From positions 414,001 through 478,000 of the forward strand of contig NZ_CP042593.1 in the NCBI RefSeq assembly GCF_007995155.1: a stretch of DNA of 64,000 nt, in the 5' to 3' direction. The notes beneath the pieces were generated by a model. It saw nothing but the letters and a program-made list of their open reading frames with translations. It ran no database searches and was not told the DNA's origin. Of this stretch, positions 1-11,660 are shown piece after piece. Within the stretch, counting starts at the first letter, position 1. Every line of letters starts with the position of its first letter. The translations under genes and the position numbers were made by a program. The stretch is from Cytobacillus dafuensis. GTDB taxonomy: Bacteria > Bacillota > Bacilli > Bacillales > Cytobacillaceae.

Positions 1-556
1 ACTGACTAGTATTTGGCTCTTTTGTTACCGAAGAACGCTGTGGCGAATGTCTTTTAACGGCAAAAAACAACTCAGCGAAGAAGTACAGCATGACGATGGG
101 ACTGAGCCAAATCCAATAAGAATCAATGAATTCATATCCACTAGCTAATAATGGATGAATCCATTTTACACAAATGACTGATAGAAGAACCCAACAGACT
201 GAAAATGATAAGCAAATATGCCCTTGGAGCTGCATAGGAATTTTTGAATAGTCCCACCAGCGGCGATGGAAAAAGGTATACAGCAAAAAGCCGCTCGCAT
301 ATTCCACAGTTGTCGGGATGATCAGACAGAGGAGGAGAATGATTGTCCAATGAGTACTTGGTCTAATAAGCAAAACGAGTAGGACAGGTGCAAACCCATA
401 CATCGGTTTAAATGGCCCGCGAAAAAAGCCCTCTTTAAAAAATTTCTTCGTTGTAGCTAGGCTATAGCTGTTTTCTAAGACCCAGCCAAAAAATGAATAA
501 ACAAAAAAATAAAAGACAATAGCTGCAAAACCATATAAATCAAAAGCACTTACCAT
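1..556 (-). CDS. CmpB-type putative ABC transporter permease (partial, runs off left edge)
   Basis: An open frame runs from ATG at 556 to the left edge without a stop, so at least 185 residues are present and the C-terminus is missing. An AAAGGAG site lies 7 nt upstream of the ATG. The protein is very hydrophobic with about five membrane helices. It carries FFGWVLENSYS near the N-terminus and RGPFKPMYGFAPV near residue 50, motifs of the CmpB/'putative ABC transporter permease' membrane family (formerly DUF1113), whose role is not established despite the name. It is transcribed away from the rRNA operon. Family assignment is from motif memory; function unknown. Confidence 0.75.
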   Translation of the reverse strand, partial: MVSAFDLYGFAAIVFYFFVYSFFGWVLENSYSLATTKKFFKEGFFRGPFKPMYGFAPVLLVLLIRPSTHWTIILLLCLIIPTTVEYASGFLLYTFFHRRWWDYSKIPMQLQGHICLSFSVCWVLLSVICVKWIHPLLASGYEFIDSYWIWLSPIVMLYFFAELFFAVKRHSPQRSSVTKEPNTSQ

Positions 557-902
557 CAGAAAACTCCTTTCATAGATATTAGAACTTACGATTATAGGTT
601 TTGATATACTTTCTAAAATATACCAATTTAAAATAAGAATTGTTTACTTTATAAAAAACAGCCGTAAAGGGTAAACTGGACCCTCAGAACGGGACAAAGG
701 AAAAACACCTTAAATATTAATAGAAAGACTATATTGCAGATCGAATCTCAAGGAACGAGCAAGGCATCTGATGAGAGACAAATGTCTGGTTTTTTTATTC
801 TACTTTAGTGGTATAGAAAAAATGGATAATAACGGTGATATTCAGCATTAAAACTATTTTTATCTAATATTATTAGAGTCTAAATTATTGTATAAATAGG
901 TA

Positions 903-933
903 TTGACTTTTTAAAAAAATATAGTAATATAAT
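903..933 (+). promoter_or_regulatory. Candidate rrn promoter P1
   Basis: TTGACT at 903-908 with TATAAT at 928-933 (19-nt gap) or TAATAT at 925-930 (16-nt gap), in a very AT-rich stretch. It is the first of three sigma-A-like promoters stacked ahead of the 16S gene. Confidence 0.5.
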
Positions 934-994
934 AAATCTAGCTAACAAAATTAGCGAAAAGAAAAATTTTATTTAAAAAAATATTTGCAGAGGG

Positions 995-1023
995 TTGACT
1001 TTTGCGAGTGTTTTTGATAAAGT
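995..1023 (+). promoter_or_regulatory. Candidate rrn promoter P2 (weak -10)
   Basis: TTGACT at 995-1000 with TAAAGT at 1018-1023, spaced 17 nt. The -10 box is poor, so this is the least certain of the three. Confidence 0.35.
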
Positions 1024-1067
1024 GTTAACTTGTCAGCTGTGCTTTTGAAGATATTTCAAAAAAGCAT

Positions 1068-1096
1068 TTGACACTTTGAAGATGAGATGGTATATT
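1068..1096 (+). promoter_or_regulatory. Main rrn promoter P3
   Basis: A perfect TTGACA at 1068-1073 and TATATT at 1091-1096 with the ideal 17-nt spacer, about 95 nt before the 16S gene. Tandem promoters ahead of rRNA are normal in Bacillus. Confidence 0.8.
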
Positions 1097-1119
1097 ATTA
1101 TCCTATCCTCAAAAAATAG

Positions 1120-1132
1120 TTCTTTGAAAACT
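1120..1132 (+). promoter_or_regulatory. rrn leader boxA antitermination element
   Basis: TTCTTTGAAAACT in the leader matches the Bacillus rrn boxA bound by the Nus factors. The same motif recurs at 2831-2843 in the 16S-23S spacer. Confidence 0.65.
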
Positions 1133-1190
1133 AAACAAAGCAGAAACGTCAACGTTAATTCTATTATTTTATTAAGAGCTAATCTTACTC

Positions 1191-5892
<4,702 letters not shown>

Positions 5893-6082
5893 ATAGAAAA
5901 GCGTAGGCGACTGCTTAGCTTCGAGAGGCGTTGGAGAGCCAGCTATGCAAATCCCGGTTTTGGATTTGTAGAGATGGATCGAAACGACCGAGAAGTTAGG
6001 AGCCGAAGCTGGACAATAAAATTTTAAATGATGATTGTCAGTTATCTAGTTTTGAAGGAATAATCCTTTTAACTAAAAATGG

Positions 6083-6199
<117 letters not shown>

Positions 6200-6201
6200 C
6201 A

Positions 6202-6226
6202 AACCCTAATAAGGGTTATTTTTTTG
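6202..6226 (+). terminator. Short hairpin with T-run between 5S and the tRNA array
   Basis: AACCCT pairs with AGGGTT around a 4-5 nt loop and is followed by ATTTTTTT. It may partly terminate rRNA transcripts or be a processing signal. The tRNA genes start 13 nt later with no promoter visible, so read-through seems necessary. Confidence 0.5.
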
Positions 6227-6238
6227 CCAAAATTAGTT

Positions 6239-6313
6239 GGCCCGTTGGTCAAGCGGTTAAGACACCGCCCTTTCACGGCGGTAACACGGGTTCGAATCCC
6301 GTACGGGTCACCA
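6239..6313 (+). tRNA. tRNA-Glu (TTC)
   Basis: Full cloverleaf with acceptor GGCCCGT/ACGGGTC, TTCGAATCC T-loop, anticodon TTC and encoded CCA. First of the 21-gene array. Confidence 0.95.
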
Positions 6314-6317
6314 ATAT

Positions 6318-6393
6318 GGAGGATTAGCTCAGCTGGGAGAGCACCTGCCTTACAAGCAGGGGGTCGGCGGTTCGATCCCGTCATCCTCCACCA
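6318..6393 (+). tRNA. tRNA-Val (TAC)
   Basis: Acceptor GGAGGAT/ATCCTCC, anticodon loop CTTACAA, T-loop TTCGATC and encoded CCA. Confidence 0.95.
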
Positions 6394-6403
6394 TAATTTA
6401 TAT

Positions 6404-6476
<73 letters not shown>

Positions 6477-6484
6477 CTCTAGAA

Positions 6485-6509
6485 CGAGCCATTAGCTCAG
6501 TCGGTAGAG
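6485..6509 (+). pseudogene. 5' fragment of tRNA-Lys
   Basis: 25 nt identical to 6640-6664, the start of the intact tRNA-Lys through its D-arm. After GTAGAG the sequence diverges into about 130 nt with no cloverleaf. Most likely a partial duplication or the scar of an insertion. Confidence 0.7.
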
Positions 6510-6640
6510 GATTACGGAAGCTTGCAGTACAGAGCGATACATCCTTGAATAGTAAGCTGTAGTAATCTGCGACAAATCACAAAGAGATTTGAAGCACAAT
6601 TACGACTTAAAACGAAATTTAGGAAAATTCATTTTTTTTC

Positions 6641-6716
6641 GAGCCATTAGCTCAGTCGGTAGAGCATCTGACTTTTAATCAGAGGGTCGAAGGTTCGAGT
6701 CCTTCATGGCTCACCA
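6641..6716 (+). tRNA. tRNA-Lys (TTT)
   Basis: Acceptor GAGCCAT/ATGGCTC, anticodon loop CTTTTAA, T-loop TTCGAGT, encoded CCA. Its first 24 nt are duplicated upstream. Confidence 0.95.
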
Positions 6717-6724
6717 GATAATTT

Positions 6725-6799
6725 GCGGAAGTAGTTCAGTGGTAGAACACCACCTTGCCAAGGTGGGGGTCGCGGGTTCGAATCCCGTCTTCCGCTCCA
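6725..6799 (+). tRNA. tRNA-Gly (GCC)
   Basis: Acceptor GCGGAAG/CTTCCGC, anticodon loop TTGCCAA, encoded CCA. Confidence 0.95.
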
Positions 6800-6805
6800 A
6801 TTATT

Positions 6806-6865
6806 GCTGGTGTGCGGAACTAACAGACACAGGTCTTAAGATCATCGACACCACATATACAAGCG
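6806..6865 (+). pseudogene. Decayed tRNA-Leu relic
   Basis: GCTGGTGTGCGGAACTAACA followed by GACACAGGTCTTAAGATC resembles the acceptor, D-arm and TAA anticodon arm of a Bacillus tRNA-Leu, with a base lost in the D-arm and no T-arm or acceptor 3' strand. In the related B. subtilis array a tRNA-Leu sits between Gly and Arg, exactly this position. Confidence 0.65.
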
Positions 6866-6866
6866 T

Positions 6867-6943
<77 letters not shown>

Positions 6944-6951
6944 TTTACAAA

Positions 6952-7028
6952 CGGGAAGTAGCTCAGCTTGGTAGAGCACTTGGTTTGGGACCAAGGGGTC
7001 GCAGGTTCGAATCCTGTCTTCCCGACCA
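6952..7028 (+). tRNA. tRNA-Pro (TGG)
   Basis: Acceptor CGGGAAG/CTTCCCG, anticodon loop TTTGGGA, encoded CCA. Confidence 0.95.
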
Positions 7029-7046
7029 TGCTATCTACTTAATAAT

Positions 7047-7122
7047 GGGGCCTTAGCTCAGCTGGGAGAGCGCCTGCCTTGCACGCAGGAGGTCAGCGGT
7101 TCGATCCCGCTAGGCTCCACCA
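7047..7122 (+). tRNA. tRNA-Ala (TGC)
   Basis: Acceptor GGGGCCT/AGGCTCC with one wobble, anticodon loop CTTGCAC, encoded CCA. Confidence 0.95.
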
Positions 7123-7150
7123 TATAACATAATTCTTTTTAGTTTGATTA

Positions 7151-7227
7151 GGCGGCGTAGCTCAGCTGGCTAGAGCGTACGGTTCATACCCGTAAGGTCG
7201 GGGGTTCGATCCCCTCTGCCGCTACCA
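7151..7227 (+). tRNA. tRNA-Met (CAT), elongator type
   Basis: Acceptor GGCGGCG/TGCCGCT, anticodon loop TTCATAC, encoded CCA. Lacks the initiator C1 mismatch and three-G anticodon stem, so it is the elongator form. Confidence 0.92.
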
Positions 7228-7251
7228 TGCTTTAATAGAATCTTATTATTC

Positions 7252-7344
7252 GGAGGAATACCCAAGTCCGGCTGAAGGGATCGGTCTTGAAAACCGACAG
7301 GCGGGTCAAACCGCGCAGGGGTTCGAATCCCCTTTCCTCCTCCA
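7252..7344 (+). tRNA. tRNA-Ser (TGA)
   Basis: 93 nt with a long variable arm (GCGGGTCAAACCGC), acceptor GGAGGAA/TTCCTCC, anticodon loop CTTGAAA, CCA encoded. Confidence 0.95.
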
Positions 7345-7349
7345 TTTAT

Positions 7350-7376
7350 TAAATATTATTGTCGCGGGGTGGAGCA
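7350..7376 (+). pseudogene. 5' fragment of initiator tRNA-Met with its leader
   Basis: 27 nt identical to 7492-7518: 13 nt of leader plus the first 14 nt of tRNA-fMet. About 115 nt of unrelated sequence follows before the intact gene. Same architecture as the tRNA-Lys fragment at 6485. Confidence 0.7.
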
Positions 7377-7504
7377 ACGAGCGTTACTTCACTGAATAAA
7401 CTGCGAGTTGTACCGATCGAGTAGCTGCTTGAATCAGCTTTCTGAGATCGGGACAGTCCTAATACTCTCTAGGAGCATAGGAAAAATCTTATAAATATTA
7501 TTGT

Positions 7505-7578
<74 letters not shown>

Positions 7579-7581
7579 TAT

Positions 7582-7658
7582 GGTCCGGTAGTTCAGTTGG
7601 TTAGAATGCCTGCCTGTCACGCAGGAGGTCGCGGGTTCGAGTCCCGTCCGGACCGCCA
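7582..7658 (+). tRNA. tRNA-Asp (GTC)
   Basis: Acceptor GGTCCGG/CCGGACC, anticodon loop CTGTCAC, encoded CCA. Begins 3 nt after tRNA-fMet. Confidence 0.95.
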
Positions 7659-7704
7659 TTTTTTTCAGTAGTTAAAAACTACTGTTGATATATAGTTTAT
7701 TTGT

Positions 7705-7780
7705 GGCTCAGTAGCTCAGTCGGTAGAGCAAAGGACTGAAAATCCTTGTGTCGGCGGTTCGATTCCGTCCTGAGCCACCA
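7705..7780 (+). tRNA. tRNA-Phe (GAA)
   Basis: Acceptor GGCTCAG/CTGAGCC, anticodon loop CTGAAAA, encoded CCA. Confidence 0.95.
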
Positions 7781-7804
7781 TTTTTATACCTTTTTACTGA
7801 ATAT

Positions 7805-7889
7805 GGTGGGGTAGCGAAGTGGCTAAACGCGGCGGACTGTAAATCCGCTCCCTGTGGGTTCGGCGGTTCGAATCCGTCCCCCACCACCA
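7805..7889 (+). tRNA. tRNA-Tyr (GTA)
   Basis: 85 nt, class II with extended variable arm, acceptor GGTGGGG/CCCCACC, anticodon loop CTGTAAA, encoded CCA. Confidence 0.95.
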
Positions 7890-7893
7890 TTAT

Positions 7894-7967
7894 AGGGGTA
7901 TAGTTTAAAGGTAGAACAGAGGTCTCCAAAACCTCCAGTGTGGGTTCGATTCCTACTACCCCTGCCA
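7894..7967 (+). tRNA. tRNA-Trp (CCA)
   Basis: Acceptor AGGGGTA/TACCCCT, anticodon loop CTCCAAA, encoded CCA end. Confidence 0.95.
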
Positions 7968-7975
7968 ATAATTAT

Positions 7976-8052
7976 GGCGGTTGTGGCGAAGTGGTTAACG
8001 CATCGGATTGTGGTTCCGACATTCGTGGGTTCGATTCCCATCAGCCGCCCCA
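7976..8052 (+). tRNA. tRNA-His (GTG)
   Basis: Extra 5' G opposite a C discriminator, as required for HisRS recognition, acceptor GCGGTTG/CAGCCGC, anticodon loop TTGTGGT, CCA encoded. Confidence 0.95.
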
Positions 8053-8107
8053 TAATACTTTTTATTGACATAAGTACAAGTATTTAGATGATGTCGGAAT
8101 ATTTAAC

Positions 8108-8175
8108 TACAGAAGTAGTTACACGGTAGCGCATTCATTTGCAATTAAATGTTCCTGCGGTGATTATTCATGAAG
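8108..8175 (+). pseudogene. tRNA-like relic between His and Gln
   Basis: A segment with AGAAGTAGTTACACGGTAGC (D-arm-like), a CATTT/AAATG stem around GCAATT (anticodon-arm-like, possibly GCA), and no proper T-arm or acceptor closure. It lies in a 158-nt gap between tRNA-His and tRNA-Gln in an otherwise tight array. Probably a decayed tRNA; identity uncertain. Confidence 0.35.
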
Positions 8176-8210
8176 CAAACTCAAAGAGGATATTCATGAT
8201 GAACCTTCAA

Positions 8211-8285
8211 TGGGCTATAGCCAAGCGGTAAGGCAACGGACTTTGACTCCGTCATGCGTTGGTTCGAATCCAGCTAGCCCAGCCA
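8211..8285 (+). tRNA. tRNA-Gln (TTG)
   Basis: Acceptor TGGGCTA/TAGCCCA, anticodon loop CTTTGAC, encoded CCA. Confidence 0.95.
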
Positions 8286-8294
8286 TTTTTTGTT

Positions 8295-8368
<74 letters not shown>

Positions 8369-8390
8369 TACAGATGAATATTATTTATTT

Positions 8391-8464
8391 GCGGGTGTAG
8401 TTTAGTGGTAAAACCTCAGCCTTCCAAGCTGATGATGAGGGTTCGATTCCCTTCACCCGCTCCA
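8391..8464 (+). tRNA. tRNA-Gly (TCC)
   Basis: Acceptor GCGGGTG/CACCCGC, anticodon loop CTTCCAA, encoded CCA. Second glycine isoacceptor of the array. Confidence 0.95.
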
Positions 8465-8470
8465 TAATGT

Positions 8471-8547
<77 letters not shown>

Positions 8548-8563
8548 TTTCTATATAATTATT

Positions 8564-8637
8564 CCGCAGTAGCTCAGTGGTAGAGCTATCGGCTGTTAAC
8601 CGATCGGTCGTAGGTTCGAGTCCTACCTGCGGAGCCA
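8564..8637 (+). tRNA. tRNA-Asn (GTT), end of array
   Basis: Acceptor TCCGCAG/CTGCGGA, anticodon loop CTGTTAA, encoded CCA. No clear hairpin terminator follows. Confidence 0.95.
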
Positions 8638-8891
8638 TTTTTGTCCTTAATTTCTTCCTGCATATACATATATTAAAATCCCCCATCTATTCTTATTACT
8701 TTCTCTAACTTAAATCCTAAAAAAAAAGAATCGCCATGATGACAACTCCCATATTATTTCATATGAATTTTAATCATTTTTCTTTTGGACACAAATTTAT
8801 ATCATTTGTATGAGCTTTAATAGACTTAAATGTTAATAGAGATTCCTTTGTTATAGCCGAAGTTGGAAATCAATGGTAACGACAGCTATCT

Positions 8892-9181
8892 CATGAGACT
8901 ATCTCAAGCTGAAAAAAGAGAAAAAGCGGTCTCATAAAGGGTTCATGAGACCACCACAAGCAGAAAAAAGAGAAAAAGCGGTCTCATAAAGAGTCCATGA
9001 GACCATCTCAAGCAGAAAAAAGAGAAAAAGCGGTCTCATAGTGAGTTCCTGAGACCATCTCAAGCAGAAAAAAGAGAAAAAGTGGTCTCATAGAGAGTTC
9101 ATGAGACCATCTCAAGCAGAAAAAAGAGAAAAAGCGGTCTCATAAAGAGTTCCTGAGACCACTACAAGCTGAAAAAAGAGA
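8892..9181. repeat. Tandem array of six 52-bp hairpin units
   Basis: TGAGAC recurs at 8894, 8946, 8998, 9050, 9102 and 9154, an exact 52-bp period; the last unit is cut short. Each unit holds inverted 7-bp arms TGAGACC...GGTCTCA around an A-rich 27-nt loop containing CAAGCAGAAAAAAGAG. Units differ by a few substitutions. No coding frame runs through it. Flanked by the tRNA array and the YitT-family gene. Confidence 0.9.
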
Positions 9182-9498
9182 ATATAAAACCAGCTTTTCT
9201 AAATAACCGGCACCCAACCTTCTTCTGTGACAAAAATCCGGACTGCGACAACTTTTCTTATATATCCAAGATTTATAGAAAATATCAAAAGTCTATTGGG
9301 GGAATTTTCATGGAATGAAGCGACAAAAGGGAAGGATATTGTTGTATATAAGCGGACAATGCATTTGATATTGTAAAAGGCTCTGTGCTTGTATTGGCAC
9401 TGACTGTCACTTGAATCCATGCGAAAAATACATTTGCACGATGAAGATATTTTTCACATAGTACCAAACTTTTATCCGTAATCCTTTCTTCAGTGGTG
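9182..9498. other. Intergenic stretch with no supported gene
   Basis: Between the 52-bp array and the YitT promoter. Short antisense frames exist (up to 137 codons, overlapping the YitT gene) but none has a ribosome site or recognisable product. Nothing else seen. Confidence 0.5.
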
Positions 9499-9527
9499 TT
9501 GAAACGAGAATAATATACGAGTATAAT
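9499..9527 (+). promoter_or_regulatory. Sigma-A-type promoter of the YitT-family gene
   Basis: TTGAAA at 9499-9504 and a perfect TATAAT at 9522-9527 with a 17-nt spacer, 50 nt before the start codon. Confidence 0.75.
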
Positions 9528-9576
9528 AGGATGATTCTGTATGTGCAGATAATTGGATATTAAAGGGTGGCGTGTA

Positions 9577-10407
9577 ATGAAAAAAAGGATAGTAGATATT
9601 GTTTTTATAGCGTTAGGCTCATTGATTTTTGCACTAGGAGTTAATCTATTTATTATTCCAAACGAGCTCGGAGAAGGCGGAGTGACTGGGATCACCATTA
9701 TTGCGTATTATCTATTTGAATGGTCTCCAGGTTTAGTGAACTTAGTACTTAATTCACTTCTGTTGATTGTTGGCTATAGATTTTTAAGTAAAACGACAAC
9801 GATTTATACGATTATTGCTGTTGTACTTCATTCTCTATTCTTGCATTTAACGAAGGGCTGGAGCATTCCATCAGATGAAATAGTCGTGAATGCGATCTTC
9901 GGCGGCCTCTTCGTAGGTATAGGAATAGGCTTAATCATTCGTGTTGGCGGAACAACTGCCGGTACGACGATCTTAGCAAGAATCACACATAAATATCTCG
10001 GCTGGAGTATAAGCTATGGTTTGTTATTTTTTGATCTAATTGTCGCATTTTCTTCGTATTTTATTATCGGTGCTGAAAAGCTGATGCTTACGATTATGAT
10101 GCTTTATATTGGTACGAAGGTCATGGAGTTCATTATTGAAGGGTTAAATCCTAAAAAGGCTGTAACGATCATATCTGATGTGCCGGACGAAATTGCACAG
10201 CAAGTGAATGATAAGATGAACAGAGGTGTGACCGTTTTTGCCGGCAGCGGCTACTATACAAAAATGCAAAAAGATATTTTATATATTGTGATAAGCAAAC
10301 AAGAAGTCGTTAAGCTGAAGAAAATTGTTAACGATGCAGACAAGAGCGCATTTGTTGCTATACATGATGTTCGAGATGTTTTTGGAGAAGGCTTTGGAAG
10401 AATATAA
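9577..10407 (+). CDS. YitT-family membrane protein (DUF161/DUF2179)
   Basis: 276 residues from ATG at 9577, preceded by AAAGGGTGG; an in-frame ATG at 9553 lacks such a site. The N-terminal 170 residues carry five or six membrane helices with the family motifs GEGGVTGITII and GGTTAGTTILA. The soluble C-terminal domain (about 190-276) is the DUF2179 ligand-binding-like domain with GVTVFAGSGYYT. Family proteins of Bacillus (YitT, YpjC, YqfU, YvjA, YxkD) are inner-membrane proteins of unknown transport role. Single-gene unit with its own promoter and a strong terminator. Confidence 0.9.
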   Translation: MKKRIVDIVFIALGSLIFALGVNLFIIPNELGEGGVTGITIIAYYLFEWSPGLVNLVLNSLLLIVGYRFLSKTTTIYTIIAVVLHSLFLHLTKGWSIPSDEIVVNAIFGGLFVGIGIGLIIRVGGTTAGTTILARITHKYLGWSISYGLLFFDLIVAFSSYFIIGAEKLMLTIMMLYIGTKVMEFIIEGLNPKKAVTIISDVPDEIAQQVNDKMNRGVTVFAGSGYYTKMQKDILYIVISKQEVVKLKKIVNDADKSAFVAIHDVRDVFGEGFGRI

Positions 10408-10413
10408 TCAAAT

Positions 10414-10465
10414 GAAAAGGATGTTTGAAACGATGGCTTGACCACAGTTTCCAGCATCCTTTTTT
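10414..10465. terminator. Rho-independent terminator
   Basis: AAAAGGATG...GAAAC pairs with GTTTC...CATCCTTTTTT; the T-run follows on the plus strand, just after the YitT-family gene. Confidence 0.8.
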
Positions 10466-10542
10466 GAATGGGCTGATCACCTTGCAAAAAGGTTTATTTC
10501 ATCTCTTATAATATAGTTTTATTCTCAAATCTAAAGGATTAT

Positions 10543-10965
10543 TTATGGAAAACTAATCGACTCCACTTTTCGAGGGTATGAAATATGAAGTAACCCATTA
10601 TTAACTTGTATATGCATTAAATGAGCCTGTGTTGCTTCTGGCAGTTCAATGACTCGTTCAAATTCACCGTATACTCTCTCTCTTTTCATTTCCATTTCTA
10701 GTGGTAATACAGGATTTATTTTGCCACTAATTTTTAAATGTGTATTCGAGATTAAGTTGAGTGAAAGATCCTCTTGATTCACTCCCGGTATTTCAAAAAT
10801 AATAAAGTTATAGTTTTCATTTTGGTACATATCAAATATGGGATTAGGCATCTTTTCTTTAAAAAATTCATCAGGATGTTTTTGCTTGAGTACACTAGAC
10901 CAAAAATCACTATTTCTATATTCATTCGTAATCTCTAGCCATTTTCTCATCTTTTCTATGTCCAT
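10543..10965 (-). CDS. Hsp20/alpha-crystallin family small heat-shock protein
   Basis: 140 residues. The alpha-crystallin-type domain occupies about residues 48-137: YNFIIFEIPGVNQEDLSLNL, then LKISGKI, and the closing beta-strand motif with GLLHISYP. ATG at 10965 follows AAAGGAG. Family members are ATP-independent chaperones; in Bacillus spores related proteins (CotM, CotP) are coat components. It is last in a three-gene minus-strand unit behind two GerPA/PF-like genes (12 nt gap), which makes a spore role likely but not proven. The protein is shorter and more divergent than vegetative Hsp20 proteins. Confidence 0.8.
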   Translation of the reverse strand: MDIEKMRKWLEITNEYRNSDFWSSVLKQKHPDEFFKEKMPNPIFDMYQNENYNFIIFEIPGVNQEDLSLNLISNTHLKISGKINPVLPLEMEMKRERVYGEFERVIELPEATQAHLMHIQVNNGLLHISYPRKVESISFP

Positions 10966-10977
10966 CGTAATACTCCT

Positions 10978-11220
10978 TTATAATAGATTAGAGATAGGAA
11001 AAGAAGGGTTAGCTATTTGATCCTGATCACTAACATCTGGATCTATAGTTCCTGTGTTTAAAAATGAACATGTTGGTGAAAAATCACCGAACGAATTGTT
11101 TGAACCGAAAAATTTACTATTAGCAGTATGACTGTTATGAACAGTAGGACCTATATCAATATTTCCGTTTTGAGTAGTTCCATTCACCTTTAAATTTAAG
11201 ATATTTATTACACTGGGCAT
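10978..11220 (-). CDS. GerPA/GerPF-family spore germination protein
   Basis: 80 residues, the usual GerPA/PF size (70-80). The family pattern shows as MPSVINILNLKVNG, then GNIDIGPTVHNSHTANSK and GDFSPT. GerP proteins are coat-located and are needed for germinants to pass the outer spore layers. ATG at 11220 follows AAAGGAGA. It forms an operon with the paralogue upstream (19 nt gap) and the Hsp20 gene downstream. Which of GerPA or GerPF it is closest to cannot be decided by eye, and the remaining gerP genes are not in this window. Confidence 0.82.
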   Translation of the reverse strand: MPSVINILNLKVNGTTQNGNIDIGPTVHNSHTANSKFFGSNNSFGDFSPTCSFLNTGTIDPDVSDQDQIANPSFPISNLL

Positions 11221-11239
11221 GTCAAATATCTCCTTTATA

Positions 11240-11506
11240 TTAAATTGGTGGCAGTGGTTGCCCCGGCATATTTACATTCGCAGTATCAGCATTTCCAATT
11301 GCAGATTGGTCGTTCACATCAGGATCAATAAATATATTTTCCATCATTGCTTCAGTCGGTGAAGTATCACCATATGAAGAATTAATTCCTTGTGATTTGC
11401 TACTGGCCGTGTGACTATTATGAGTTGCTTCTCCTATCGTAATAGACCCATTACCCGAAATACTGTTGACTTTTATATAATATAAATTGATTACAATCGA
11501 AGGCAT
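11240..11506 (-). CDS. GerPA/GerPF-family spore germination protein (first gene of unit)
   Basis: 88 residues from ATG at 11506, chosen because AAAGGTG lies 7 nt before it; a longer frame upstream has no ribosome site. MPSIVINLYYIKVNSISGNG and GSITIGEATHNSHTASSK match the GerPA/PF family and the neighbouring paralogue. C-terminus ends in a Pro-rich tail (MPGQPLPPI). Two family members plus an Hsp20 in one unit suggest a small coat-permeability module separate from the canonical gerPABCDEF hexacistron. Confidence 0.82.
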   Translation of the reverse strand: MPSIVINLYYIKVNSISGNGSITIGEATHNSHTASSKSQGINSSYGDTSPTEAMMENIFIDPDVNDQSAIGNADTANVNMPGQPLPPI

Positions 11507-11612
11507 CATTATACACCTTTCTATTCTGCGTTTTATAGGTACTATATGCGATCTGTTGCCCATATGTGCAGGTGCCACCTATTATCACCTCTCAATGTAT
11601 ACAGGTTAATGG

Positions 11613-11623
11613 TATGCTATAAT
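11613..11623 (+). promoter_or_regulatory. Extended -10 promoter of the MFS gene
   Basis: TATGCTATAAT (TGn-TATAAT) at 11613-11623 with no good -35 box. It lies 38 nt before the TTG start. Confidence 0.5.
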
Positions 11624-11660
11624 AGTTAAACTTGAGCTTTTCTTATTAGAGGTGAAAAAT

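Noticed and set aside
8892..9181. CRISPR array
   Set aside because: The whole 52-bp unit repeats with scattered substitutions; there are no alternating unique spacers and no cas genes. The same holds for the 54.8 and 58.4 kb arrays.
9199..9698. Two minus-strand frames of 73 and 137 codons upstream of and overlapping the YitT-family gene
   Set aside because: No ribosome sites, no family resemblance, and the longer one overlaps a well-supported gene and its promoter.
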